Shown one piece after another: positions 1-11,911 of a stretch of DNA of 64,000 nucleotides. Below the pieces are notes generated by a model. That model did no database searches and was not told where the DNA came from. It saw only the letters and a list, made by a program, of their open reading frames with translations. Position numbers and translations under genes: made by a program. The stretch spans positions 87,890,390 through 87,954,389 of the forward strand of contig NC_092087.1 of the NCBI RefSeq assembly GCF_045679555.1. The letters run 5' to 3'. How positions within the stretch are numbered: position 1 is the stretch's first letter; each line of letters begins with the position of its first letter. The stretch is from Salvelinus alpinus (Eukaryota; Chordata; Actinopteri; Salmoniformes; Salmonidae).

Positions 1-142
1 ACTAAGTCTTGCGTAGTTCGTTTTGCATACTAAGTCTTGCGTAGTTCGTTTTGCATACTAAGTCTTGCGTAGTTCGTTTAGCATACTAAGTCTTGCGTAG
101 TTCGTTTTGTATACTAAGTCTTGCGTAGTTCGTTTTGTTTCG
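1..142. repeat. 28-bp tandem repeat at left edge
   Basis: About five head-to-tail copies of a 28-bp unit beginning ACTAAGTCTTGCGTAGTTCG run from the window edge, with few differences. The array probably continues to the left. It lies in what is inferred to be a pprc1 intron. Confidence 0.9.
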
Positions 143-832
143 GTATGTTGCATTGAAAGGGGCTAACATTTCGTTGATTCGATCCCAATTCCCACAGTAG
201 AGGGAAACGTTGATAGTGTTAACTAACGGGGGAAACTAGAAAGTCGAGTGAGGTTCAGTCTCATGCTTCTCTGCGCGGGCTGATATTTAATCTGCGTGGC
301 AGTCCGAGGCGAGCTGCGCCCCCACGCATGCACCGTCACGCAAAGAAAATAATTCTGTCGAGGGGCACTTTGAAGATGCTGGAACAGTCAACATTTACTT
401 TTCCTCTGCAAACAAAACAAGTTACGAATAGAAAAATCGGACAACCCCATTGTAGAATTATCTATTTCTATGCAAGATAAATATTCCTCTCGAGGCACAT
501 TCACGTTATGAGTACCATAGGAAGAGCCCTGCGCTGGAGTAACTTGTTTGATTTCAAATAAGAAAAACGGTTAAAGATTTACATTCGTTTTAATGTACTA
601 AATAAAATGTCTATCATAATGAATTTGACATACATTAGTATGGGATTGGGTTGTGTCATAGTTTGGAAATCATATACAAAAAATATTAGTGTACTAGACT
701 ATGGGATTGAGTTTGTCATGAAAAATATTACAGAGAATGATATCTTTATTAAAAATAGAGAAATGGCGAGCACGATTATGAGCATAGCTGGCTCTGCTGG
801 AATAACAGTCTTGACGTCATTCTTCCTTACAG
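143..832. other. Intronic sequence before the first visible pprc1 exon
   Basis: I see no convincing exon or recognisable element here. A 76-codon open frame at 607-837 reads through the splice acceptor at 831-832 in another frame and looks like chance. The stretch ends in a pyrimidine-rich tract and AG that open the large pprc1 exon at 833. Confidence 0.5.
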
Positions 833-3800
833 GTTGAGACAGTCATTACTGACAGACCCAGGAGGGCTAGGCTAACTCCCAGAGCCCAGGGCTCTTCCAC
901 ATCCATACAGAGGAGCGATGGAGAGGTCCACATTCACAGTCCGCCTCGGGGCTTCAATCTGACCAATCAGGACTCGGGAAAACTTTTCCTTGACCAATCA
1001 GAAGTCAGAGCGCTGAACTCTGTAGAGAAGGACCATGGCTACTCCTCTACAGTGTCCCTGGTGGACCTGGTGAAACTCATGCACCCCTACTGCCTGAGGG
1101 TGTGCCTGGATGAGGAGGAGAAGGACTGGGTCGGCACATCCAGGCAGGAGGCCTCCTCCCTGGGGGAACGGAGCGCGGACCAGAGAGTACCCCTGGAGGG
1201 CGAGGTGTGGAGGTATACGAAGCCTGGTTCGGAAGAGAGCGATGAGGAAATTGATGTGGACGGATCAGATGACGAGTGTCCCTCGGGAGGAGGGATGAAG
1301 GATGAGAAAGAGGGGGGTGGAGAACAGGGAAGTAAAGGTGAAGAAGTGAAGCAACTAAAAAGTCTACTTGTGAAGTGGGACGTGTCCCAAGAAGGCCAGA
1401 AGACCAAGAACAAAAAAAGAGTGAGCTTCGGACCCGTCCTGGTGACATCCTACGAGCTACCAGAAACAGACGAACTTGACTTAAACGTGCTCCCGGACTT
1501 GAGCGAGCTCACCAGCCAAATCCCCATTTTTGACTTCAACAACGACACGAAAACAACGACCATTTCCCTCACAACATCCTCTCCAGAGTCTTCAGCAGCA
1601 TCGTCAAAGGACAACCAACACCCGGTTGTAACTGACATACCTGAAAGGACCGGAGATAAGTCGTCGTCGGAGCCTCCACCACAGCAAGGCGAGTCCAAGC
1701 CCAGACCGGCCCTCAGTCTTCAGCAGTACCGCCTGCTGCGCCAGCAGAAAATACTACCCCTGGTGGTGAAACCTGAGAATTACACCACCAAATGGCCCTC
1801 TCTACCTGAAACCCCCAAGGAGTTGCCTCCTATACCCTATTTGCAAGGACCTAAATATAACGTTTTGGGACCAACGACCACACATCATTACATAGGAAGT
1901 AAAACAGGGGATGATGTCAGTGGATTCAAGCCTATATCTAAGACTAGGACAAAGATTGTCTCTCCTGCTTGTCCCAGTAAACCTGGTAAAGGCATTGGCA
2001 TCAATGGATCAAAGCCTGTAAGAAGTGGGACTAAGACTTCTCCTGCCAGCTCAGCTTTAAAGCCCAAACGCAACTCAATGGAAGCTAAATCTGCTAATTA
2101 TGTTGGTGTATTAAAGCGTATTTGGACTGAGACCATCTCTCCTGCTAGTCCCTTACCAAGTCCCAACCTGAACTCCAACTCAGTGGCGGGTCTGGGCCAG
2201 AACAGGACGAGCCCAGAAAAGAGTGCTGTTGCTGTCAGTAGCGACCCCCCAAACCCTGTCCTGGTCCCACTACCAGGAACCCGCCCATCTTTGGATGGAT
2301 TTGATAGGAGCCATGGGACCAACCAGGAGAAGCAGGAACAATCTCTACCTCTGTCCACCACCCAGGAGTCTCCGGCGCCCAAGCCCAAAATGGTGTTCTG
2401 CAACCGGGATCCAAGCCTGAAGAGCACCAGTCTCCTCCTTGAGATCCAGCGGAGGTTCTCCACCAAACAACCATTACGGAAAGCACTTCACACCCAAAAC
2501 ACTGCAGAGACCACGAAACAAGGGGATCAGCTTCGCTCTCTCAGTCCAAGGAAAGGGGTCGAGACCGTACCAGAAGGGTCCAAGTTTTCCCCAAGTGCAC
2601 CAGTAATGGCAAGTCCGTCCTCCAGGCCCTCAGTCCATCCACCCACCCATGCTGTTGTTGCTCCTTACCCAGAGATGGAGAGGGCAAAGCGGGTAGCCCT
2701 TGGGAACCTCCCCCATGTCCAACTGTCCACATCTCCAGAGAGTAGCACCTGCATACAGACCCCCACCTGCGGCACAGGTAAGCCAGATGAGCCATAACAC
2801 ACACACAAACAATATATTTTGGTGTAGGGTGAAGTTGACTCTGATTTTGGGTCAGTTTATCATTTTACTTACTACAGGTTAAGGTTAGGATTGGGGAAGT
2901 GGAATCTGATCCTAGATCTGTACATAGGGGAACCTACACCCTGAGTATGTATTTCTTCAGATAAAGCTAATTAAGCTAGAGATAAAAGTGGATGATTTGT
3001 GATTTAGTTAGAGCTGGTGTGAAATGAACAAAAATGTATCATTTGTGATGACTTTGATATCCTGTGTCATTCTTTCTAAGCCTCATTCAGAAAGAGATTG
3101 TTGTCTCCATGTTCAGCTGAAGGAATCAAAGCTTTAAACATGTACTAGATTGACGACTGCTTTTCAGAACGTGTTTATAGTTTTGTATTTGTTTTGTAAG
3201 GAGTGGGGCAGTCCCACTCATATTTTTCAGATAGGAAAGATGGAGAGGAAAAAGAGAGTTGCTGAAATAGCAGGGGTCTGGAACCCATGCTGTGGGGGTG
3301 TATGTGTTCTGGAGGAAGCAGTTTAGAACACTAGACCAGCAGAACGTTCACCTTGATGAACTGCTACCGTCCCTGCATTCTGAAACTGATTTCTCTTGGT
3401 CACGTTGCAGGAATCGAAGCCACAGATCTGACCAGCCTTCTGGAGCGGTTTGAGGAGACACAAGGTGAGTGAGGGATCAGTGGGGTTTTGTTAACTCTCT
3501 CCTGTTCTTCTTCCAGCTATACTACGTCTCATCCATTCTGGGATTTGCATTCAGATGTATTGATTTGGTTGATGCATACATCCCAGCTACCCCTGTCCCT
3601 GTCATCTTAAACATGGTGCTGGAAAAAGGCACAACAGATCCTAAATCAGCACTCCTACTGTAAGATTCAACCCCTGATCTTGCCTCCCTCATGGCTGTGT
3701 CTCTTCCCACAGCCAAAGAGGAGACTGAGAGTGAACCTGAAGGCAGTCCAGATAGGAGCCCTGTTGGAGATGAAGAGCTGAGCAGTAACACTGAAGGTGA

Positions 3801-6800
3801 GTTAAAGGAAGGTCCTTTCTATTATGCAGAAGGAATCCGCCTGGAGACTTGCACCCTATTACCTCCTTAGTGCACTACTTTTGACCAGAGCCAAATATGG
3901 GCACTGGTCAAAACTAGAGCACTATAAAGGGAATAGGGCGCCATTTGGGATGAACCGGTTCTTCGACTTCATTTCTAGTTTAGTCCACACAGTTGCTCAG
4001 AGGACTTTGCTGTGGTTATTCTCAGAACTTCAGTTTATCATCTGGTTTGTTGCTTTCTTTCCAGGGATGCTGACACTGCTGGGTGCCTATCTCCTCAGCA
4101 CCCAAGAAAAACTCTGTCTTCCAGAACCTGCTGGCTTTCCAGAACTTGTCAACACACTCAAACCCCTCAGAACTCCGGAACCCCTCAGAACTCCGGAACC
4201 CCTCAGAACTCCGGAACCCCTCAGAACTCCGGGACCCCTCAGAACTCCGGGACCCCTCAGAACTCCGGAACCCCTCAGAACTCCGGAACCCCTCAGAACT
4301 CCGGAACCCCTCAGAACTCCGGGACCCCTCAGAACTCCGGGACCCCTCAGAACTCTGGAACGTTGCGATACTCAGGAACCTCTCAGCATCCAGAATGTTC
4401 TCAGCACTCAGGAACAGGCCCCTGCACAGCCGCGCTGGAAACCGCTTACCCCTGTCGCACCTCAGAGGAAGCAACCGGCGACCCCCAAACCTCTCCCTCC
4501 CAAGGCCATCCAAATCATCGACCCCCGTCCTCTAACACCCAAAAAGGCCCACCCCCTCCCCCCAAAGCCCCCTGTCAACCCCCCTGAGTTCCAGACACCA
4601 GTATCTGTCTCCTCGGACCACGACTACTGTCTATCTCAGGATCAACCAGGGAGTAATACTACTATGCTATGCAGCAAAAAACAAACGATACTCCCCGACC
4701 ACCAACCAATTCCCAACCCCTCCTCAGTGCCTGGCACGCAGAACTCTGGGAAATATTTGCGCCAGCAGCAGCCAATGGACTCCAGGACTGTTCCAGAGAC
4801 AGAACTTCCCTCAGACTCTGCTCCGCCATCTACAGAGAGCTCCCCCTCTAGGACGGACGCCATTACTGCAGGGGAGACACAGGAAGAGAGAACCAGCCCC
4901 TGCATCCCTTCCCCTCCTTCACCCAGTCCCCCTGCCAGAGGTAGGAGGTCGTCCCGGCGCTATCGGACAAGGTCTTCATGCTCGGACTCTAGCTCTAGGT
5001 CCCCTTCTTCATCATCATCTTCCTCATCCTCCTCCTCTCGATCCAGGTCTCGCTCTCCACCCCGAAAGAGGTAGGTTCAGATCCTGTGTGGTGACTGTTA
5101 TTGCTCTTGAATTGAAGTTGGGGAGGGGGAGCATGGTAGTGGGTGTGGTGACTGTTATTGCTCTTGAATTGAAGTTGGGGAGGGGGAGCATGGTAGTGGG
5201 TGTGGTGACTGTTATTGCTCTTGAATTGAAGTTGGGGAGGGGGAGCATGTTAGTGGGTGTGGTGACTGTTATTGCTCTTGAATTGAAGTTGGGGAGGGGG
5301 GGGGCATGGTAGTGGGTGTGGTGACTGTTATTGCTCTTGAATTGAAGTTGGGGAGGGGGAGCATGTTAGTGGGTGTGGTGACTGTTATTGCTCTTGAATT
5401 GAAGTTGGGGGGGGGGGGCATGGTAGTGGGTGTGGTGACTGTTATTGCTCTTGAATTGAAGTTGGGGAGGGGGGGGCATGTTACTGGGTGTGGTGACTGT
5501 TATTGCTCTTGAATTGAAGTTGAGGGGGGGGGGGCATGTTAGTGGGTGTGGTGACTGTTATTGCTCTTGAATTGAAGTTGGGGGGGGGGCATGTTAGTGG
5601 GTGTGGTGACTGTTATTGCTCTTGAATTGAAGTTGGGGAGGAGGGGCATGGTAGTGGGTGTGGTGACTGTTATTGCTCTTGAATTGAAGTTGGGGGGGGG
5701 GGGCATGTTAGTGGGTGTGGTGACTGTTATTGCTCTTGAATTGAAGTTGGGGAGGGGGGGCATGTTAGTGGGTGTGGTGACTGTTATTGCTCTTGAATTG
5801 AAGTTGGGGAGGGGGGGGGCATGGTAGTGGGTGTGGTGACTGTTATTTCTCTTGAATTGAAGTTGGGGAGGAGGGGCATGGTAGTGGGTGTGGTGACTGT
5901 TATTGCTCTTGAATTGAAGTTGGGGGGGGGGTTATGTTAGTGGGTGTGGTGACTGTTATTGCTCTTGAATTGAAGTTGGGGAGGGGGGGGCATGGTAGTG
6001 GGTGTGGTGACTGTTATTGCTCTTGAATTGAAGTTGGGGGGGGGGGCATGGTAGTGGGTGTGTGTGGTGACTGTTATTGCTCTTGAATTGAAGTTGGGGG
6101 AGGGGGGGCATGTTAGTGGGTGTGGTGACTGTTATTGCTCTTGAATTGAAGTTGGGGGGGGGGGGGGGAGCATGTTAGTGGGTGTGGTGACTGTTATTGC
6201 TCTTGAATTGAAGTTGGGGGAGGGGGGGGGCATGGTAGTGGGTGTGGTGACTGTTATTGCTCTTGAATTGAAGTTGGGGAGGGGGAGCATGGTAGTGGGT
6301 GTGGTGACTGTTATTGCTCTTGAATTGAAGTTGGGGAGGGGGAGCATGTTAGTGGGTGTGGTGACTGTTATTGCTCTTGAATTGATGTTGGGGAGGGGGG
6401 GGGGGGCATGGTAGTGGGTGTGGTGACTGTTATTGCTCTTGAATTGAAGTTGGGGAGGGGGAGCATGTTAGTGGGTGTGGTGACTGTTATTGCTCTTGAA
6501 TTGAAGTTGGGGGGGGGGCATGGTAGTGGGTGTGGTGACTGTTATTGCTCTTGAATTGAAGTTGGGGAGGGGGGGGCATGTTACTGGGTGTGGTGACTGT
6601 TATTGCTCTTGAATTGAAGTTGAGGGGGGGGGGCATGTTAGTGGGTGTGGTGACTGTTATTGCTCTTGAATTGAAGTTGGGGGGGGGGCATGTTAGTGGG
6701 TGTGGTGACTGTTATTGCTCTTGAATTGAAGTTGGGGGGGGGGAGCATGTTAGTGGGTGTGGTGACTGTTATTGCTCTTGAATTGAAGTTGGGGGGGGGG

Positions 6801-9604
6801 GGGGGGGGGGCATGGTAGTGGGTGTGGTGACTGTTATTGCTCTTGAATTGAAGTTGGGGGGGGGGGCATGTTAGTGGGTGTGGTGACTGTTATTGCTCTT
6901 GAATTGAAGTTGGGGAGGAGGGGCATGGTAGTGGGTGTGGTGACTGTTATTGCTCTTGAATTGAAGTTGGGGGGGGGGGCATGTTAGTGGGTGTGGTGAC
7001 TGTTATTGCTCTTGAATTGAAGTTGGGGAGGGGGGGCATGTTAGTGGGTGTGGTGACTGTTATTGCTCTTGAATTGAAGTTGGGGAGGGGGGGGCATGGT
7101 AGTGGGTGTGGTGACTGTTATTTCTCTTGAATTGAAGTTGGGGAGGAGGGGCATGGTAGTGGGTGTGGTGACTGTTATTGCTCTTGAATTGAAGTTGGGG
7201 GGGGGGTTATGTTAGTGGGTGTGGTGACTGTTATTGCTCTTGAATTGAAGTTGGGGAGGGGGGGGCATGGTAGTGGGTGTGGTGACTGTTATTGCTCTTG
7301 AATTGAAGTTGGGGGGGGGGGGCATGGTAGTGGGTGTGGTGACTGTTATTGCTCTTGAATTGAAGTTGGGGGAGGGGGGGCATGTTAGTGGGTGTGGTGA
7401 CTGTTATTGCTCTTGAATTGAAGTTGGGGGGGGGGGGGCATGTTAGTGGGGGGAGGGGGGGGGCATGTTAGTGGGTGTGGTGACTGTTATTGCTCTTGAA
7501 TTGAAGTTGGGGGGGGGGAGCATGTTAGTGGGTGTGGTGACTGTTATTGCTCTTGAATTGATGTTGGGGAGGGGGGGGCATGTTAGTGGGGGGAGGGGGG
7601 GGAATGTTAGTGGGTGTGGTGACTGTTATTGCTCTTGAATTGAAGTTGGGGAGGGGGGGCATGGTAGTGGGTGTGGCCAATGGTACGGTACTTTCTATTG
7701 CTGTTTTAAACCTAATTTCTTCCAATTCTACACATGTTGCCATGAGGCGGACAGAAAAAAAGATCAGTTTTGAAATATTTTTTTTTGCAGTTTTACACAT
7801 TTTGCCAACGTTATAAGCCACCAATCAATGACATGAGATTTTAACTTCTCCCTGGCTGTCTACTTTTTATTTTGGTGATTGTTAGTTCTAAAAGATGATC
7901 TTCAAAAGAAATATCTCCATTACATGTTCTACATACTTTACATCTGGTTTTAGTCATTAAGTTTACACACAACGTTTACCAAAATGTATTTTCTTGCTTT
8001 AACCCACATCTTCTCCTTCCTCTCCTCCCCATCCCTCTCCTCTCCTCCCCATCCCTCTCCTCCCCATCCCCCTCCCTCTCTTCCCCATCCCCCTCCCTCT
8101 CTTCCCCATCCCTCTCCCTCTCCTCCCCATCCCTCCTCCCCATCCCCTCTCCTCTCCTCCCCATCCCTCCTCCCCCACCAGGTTCTGTCCCAGGCGTTCT
8201 GAAAGCAGCTCCTCCTCGTCGTCCTCTTGCTCCAGCTCCGTCTCCCGTTCCCCGGTTCCCTGCCGGTACCGGCTCCCCTACCCACAGTCCTGGAACCGCG
8301 CTCGGTCCACATCAAAGTCCTGGACTCAGTCTGGTTCCAGATCTAGGTCCAGATCCCCCTCCACACTGGCCCACAGCAGGGCCCAGAGGTGGAAGGACTG
8401 CTGCAGGTCACTGATGGCATTAATACTTTTTTTAAAGTATTTTGTAAAAGTTTTTAGGGGTGTGTATTATTAAAGGAGTTCTGAATGATAGTTAATAATA
8501 CAAAAGCCACACTGGTCTTCCGTAGTCCATCTCACCTCGCTGTCTCCCCTCCCCCAACCTTCAGCTCCAACAGGGACTCCAGGAAACGAAAGAGACAACA
8601 AGAGATGAGGAATCAAAAACTAAAAGCCATAGTGAGTACTGAGTAGTACATTACAAACCGTGGTACACCTTGTGTTGTTGCTGTTAACATTTTAGAAATA
8701 TATTTTTTAATACTTTTTAAGATGTTAAATGTAAACGTGACATTACTTCCTGATTGATTTGGAGACCAAATTGTCGCCAACTGTCCTCTTCGGTTCCCAC
8801 CAGATGGCCAAGCTGCAAATTGAAGATTGGCTATATCATAAACATTTCTGGAAACCAAAATTAGCTTTTTGATCTTCAATTTAGGTCAGGAATACAATAC
8901 AATAACACAGATGTTTCAGACAACAAGCACTTTAATTCCCTCTGACATCATGGCATGTGTGATATAACAGCATGTACTACAATGTATTTGAATTACATTT
9001 CTGGAGGCTCATCTCCTCTGAAACAAAACCAATACAGATGTGCCTGGGAGAGACCTGCGGCACCGTGTCCCCTTTCACAGATCTCAGCTTCATGTTTGGG
9101 TTTCAAATCTGATTTTAAGAAGATCATTTGTAGAAATCTGCAGGGCTTGTGATAGTGACAACCCTTGGTGCGTTGTTTTGTGTGGCCAGGACGAGCGCAG
9201 GGTGGTGTACGTGGGCCGCATCCAGAGGACCATGATGCACGCGGAGCTGAGAGAACGCTTCTCTCTGTTTGGAGAGGTGGAGGAATGCACCCTGCACTTT
9301 AGAGACAGGGGGTGAGTCTTTCTTTCTCTGCATCAAAAGAGATGGACAAAAATCATTAGCATCAGTGTCTTTAAACTCTTTCTTCTCTAGACTTTCTCTG
9401 GCCTCTTTCCCCTTCTCGCCCCCTCACCTCTCCCTCTCTGTCCCCTTCACCTCTCCCTCTCTGTCCCCATCACCTCTCTCTCTTTCTCTCTCGGTCCCCT
9501 CACTTCTCTCTCTCTCTCTATCCCCCTCACCTCTCTCTCTGTCCCCCTCACCTCTCCCTCTTTCTCTCTCTGTCCCCCTCACTTCTCTCTCTCTGTCCCC
9601 CTCA

Positions 9605-9636
<32 letters not shown>

Positions 9637-10509
9637 CCCCTTCACCTCTGTCACTCTTTCGGCCCCCTTAGATATAATAATACTTCATTTTATTTATTGA
9701 ACACTTATTTCACCAGGTAACTTACCTTTGTCCATGTCAAGTGCTTAGGAAATAACAATTTCTTAACCTGTGTTCTGTTTCCATAGCGACCACTACGGCT
9801 TTGTGACGTTCTACAACATGAAAGATGCGTTCTCAGCCATCGAGAACGGCTACAAGCTGAGGAGACCTGACGAGCTGCCCTTTGACCTCTGCTTCGGGGG
9901 CAGGCGTCAGTTCTGCAAATCTACGTACGCCGACCTAGGTGAGTACCTTTAAGGGTCCCAAATGAGAAAGGGAGATACCTACTCAGTTGTTCAACTGAAT
10001 GTCTTCAACTGAAATGTGTCTTCCACATTTAACCCAACCCCTCTGAATCAGAGAGGTGCGGGGGCTGCCTTAATCGACATCCCATGTATTCGGCGCCTGG
10101 GGAACAGTGGGTTAACTGCCTTGATCAGTGGCAGAACAACAGATTTGACCTTGTCAGCTTGGGGATTTGATCCAGCAACCTTTCGGTTACTGGACCAACG
10201 CTCCTAACCACTAGGCTACCTGCCACACAATGGCACCCTATGTTGATTAAGAATGTTTATCGGCCTCTCGGACGAAGGCTTTCCCCTTTTGGGAAATAGA
10301 TGATATGAGTTTATTAAGTCACATGCACAGGGTCGCAGATGTAATTGCAGGGTAAACAGGTTGAAATCATAGCATGTTGGTAACTGAACTGGTTTGTTTC
10401 ACCAGATTCTAATCGGGAAGAGGAGGACCCCACTCCAGCGAAAAGTGAGGAGGAGGAGCTGGACTTTGACACGCTATTGAAGCAGGCACAGAAAGGCTTG
10501 AAGCGGTAG
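833..10509 (+). CDS. pprc1: PGC-1-related coactivator PPRC1, 3' part of gene
   Basis: Nuclear transcriptional coactivator of the PGC-1 family, known to drive nuclear genes for mitochondrial respiration through NRF-1 and related factors. Nine exons are visible: 833-2777, 3411-3464, 3713-3796, 4065-5070, 8182-8406, 8565-8631, 9190-9311, 9787-9938 and 10406-10509. All have GT/AG borders, and together they give 1253 codons including the stop. In order they show: a SLVDLVKLMHPYC block; the LSLQQYRLLRQQ and KWPSLPETP blocks of the PPRC1 family; GIEATDLTSLLERFEE; the DHDYC motif at 4616-4630 (HCF-1-binding type); a Ser/Arg-rich domain; an RRM over 9190-9938 (VVYVGRIQ, HYGFVTFY); and the typical C-terminus ending LLKQAQKGLKR. 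The large exon is open from its acceptor, so no start codon lies in the window. Exons coding the N-terminal activation domain must lie to the left. The proline-rich middle carries an 18-bp coding repeat. The RRM alone fits PGC-1 alpha and beta as well; the other blocks favour PPRC1. Confidence 0.93.
2825..2943. mobile_element. Short foldback MITE, GATCTTGGGTCAG family
   Basis: An inverted-repeat element of about 120 bp, with GGGTGAAGTTGACTCTGAT at the left and an inverted match (GGGGAACCTACACCC) at the right. Related copies lie at 37143-37256, 45643-45742 and 61714-61845. It lies about 45 bp after a pprc1 splice donor. Confidence 0.7.
3838..3957. mobile_element. Foldback MITE, GAATAGGGTGCCATTTGGGA family
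   Basis: Diverged copy of a very common salmonid foldback element. The left arm reads GCACCCTATTACC..TAGTGCACTACTTTTGACC and the right arm is its inverted match ending GGGCGCCATTTGGGATG. It lies in the pprc1 intron before exon 4065-5070. Confidence 0.75.
4163..4360 (+). repeat. pprc1: In-frame 18-bp coding minisatellite in pprc1
   Basis: Eleven exact-length 18-bp units encode the hexapeptide PLRTPE or PLRTPG; the last is PLRTLE. The length is a multiple of three, so copy-number change keeps the frame. All three frames of the strand are open across the array, which creates misleading extra open frames. Confidence 0.95.
5086..7677. repeat. Large G-rich minisatellite in pprc1 intron
   Basis: Roughly forty units of about 60-65 bp. 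Each has the core TGGTGACTGTTATTGCTCTT, then GAATTGAAGTT, a G-run of about 6-18 bases often broken by one A, and CATGTTAGTGGG or CATGGTAGTGGG. The array starts about 15 bp after the donor of exon 4065-5070. Units differ mainly in G-run length and at the CATGTT/CATGGT base. Groups of units recur as blocks (compare 5840-6120 with 7100-7440), pointing to higher-order duplication. Confidence 0.95.
8016..8178. repeat. CT-rich tandem repeat forming a pyrimidine tract
   Basis: Repeats of CCATCCCTCTCCTCTCCTCC and variants run directly into the CCCCCACCAG acceptor of the pprc1 exon at 8182. This gives an unusually long polypyrimidine tract before a splice site. Confidence 0.85.
9405..9665. repeat. TC-rich simple repeat in pprc1 intron
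   Basis: Pyrimidine-rich array of CCTCTCCCTCTCTGTCCCC-like units between the two RRM exons. The bases just after it (9670-9730) resemble a worn SINE tail. Confidence 0.8.
10004..10226 (-). mobile_element. tRNA-derived SINE (salmonid type)
   Basis: Read on the minus strand it starts GGCAGGTAGCCTAGTGGTTA (A-box region), followed by a B-box-like segment near 10165-10180. The body runs to a worn tail near 10004. The same head is present in SINEs at 30640-30836 and 37537-37732. Inserted in the last pprc1 intron. Confidence 0.85.
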
Positions 10510-11165
10510 CAGAGTCCTGGAGGAAGAGAGGGAGCCAAGAAAGGAATGATGGAGACCCTGTTCCCTATAGAGGGCACGAACCTTAGGGCTCTGGTCCCAA
10601 AGCAGTGCCCTCTATAGAAAGGAATGATGGAGCTGTCACCCTGTTCCCTATAGAGGGCACTAACCTGAGGGCTCTTGTCCCAAAGCAGTGCCCTCTATAG
10701 AAAGGAATGATGGAGCTGTCACCCTGTTCCCTATAGAGAGCACTGACCTGGGGGTTCTGGTCCCAAAGCAGTGCCCTCTATAGAAGGGAACGGGGTGTAA
10801 TTTGGTCCTGCTCCAACAAGTTAGAAAGACTTACCTCAGAGATATACACATACTTTAACATTGTAGAAATGTTGTTTTAACTTGTTCACTTTTAACTCAT
10901 TGTATTTACCGTGCTAGCAAGACTGTTGATGCAGTAAAAAGATTTGTAAGAAGAAAAAAATCATATGAAACTTATTGGAATATTGTAGTTTATTTATTTT
11001 TTAAAGGAAGAATCTTTAAATATCTTTGTTTGCACTAATATTGCATTTGCAAGCTTTGCATTACTCTCGTCTGTTACAATGTTTAAAAAGTTGAGATTCC
11101 CTTAGTCATTTTATTCCCAATTATGAACATGTTCTTTATGAATGAATAAAGACTATTATTGTGTA
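10510..11165 (+). other. pprc1: pprc1 3' UTR with poly(A) signal
   Basis: Region from the pprc1 stop codon to just after an AATAAA at 11145-11150. The first 300 bp carry three tandem hairpin-forming repeats; the rest is A/T-rich and unremarkable. Confidence 0.75.
10535..10790. repeat. Three tandem units, each a hairpin, in pprc1 3' UTR
   Basis: Units of about 83 bp, each containing CTATAGAGGGCAC and, about 25 bp later, its reverse complement GTGCCCTCTATAG. Predicted stems lie near 10566-10617, 10649-10700 and 10731-10783. The arms resemble ends of the foldback MITE family of this window, so a MITE origin is likely. Confidence 0.8.
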
Positions 11166-11911
11166 ATACTGAACTAGTGTCCACCCCATTGCCCTGACTG
11201 GACGGATCCATGGACTGACAGATGAAGGAATATCTCAAACCCTACACTGTCAGTCTTCTTAAAGTGGAAACGAGTTGCTTAGTAACAGCCTACCTTTGGT
11301 TTTGAAGCTCACAATGTAGAAAATAATTAACCTGCCAAACTATACATTTCCAAAACGACATTCACTTTAAAGAGGATGGTACAAGGTAATCACAAGCAAG
11401 ACTAGTTTAAGAGGAAATGAATTAAGTTAAAGTAGACTTGTGAACTGATGCCTATTTTTTTTATTTGCACGTTGATAAGATGGAGAGCGGACCCTTTAAA
11501 GGAAATTGTACACTGTCTCTTTAAGCACGCACCAACCAGAAGCCCTACATCGATCGATCCACGATTGCGCATGGTTAACTAAAACAATATTTTCTCGACT
11601 TTTAATTATGATTCTTCCTATGATTGGCATTCCACTGTCTAATTCTGTAGCACAACTTATATCGCTTTATTTGGCGAGCTACTGAGTCTGCGCACTAGGG
11701 AGCAATAAGGAACTCATAACTATCATGCTAATAAAATCCTATGCAGAGCTACGTGGTTGACACAAACACAGCTAGGCCGTTTTGAGTGATCGAGTGTCAT
11801 TGACTAACTTTACCTAGCTCGATGTGCTACTAAAGGCTTCATCTAACGCCTGATCAAATCATCTCCGGGACAGGTACACAAATTGAAACTACCTAGAACT
11901 TGGAGAAAACC
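11166..11911. promoter_or_regulatory. pprc1-oga spacer, probable oga promoter and 5' UTR
   Basis: About 750 bp separate the pprc1 poly(A) signal from the oga start codon. No repeat family is evident. Position implies it holds the oga promoter and 5' UTR; I cannot place the transcription start, and no clear TATA box stands out. Confidence 0.45.

Noticed and set aside
607-837. 76-codon open frame before the first pprc1 exon
   Set aside because: It crosses a splice acceptor in another frame, has no family resemblance and is A/T-rich like the surrounding intron.
4012-4587. Alternative open frames over the pprc1 18-bp repeat on both strands
   Set aside because: A repeat length divisible by three keeps all frames open. 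Only the frame with DHDYC and the Ser/Arg domain matches the family.
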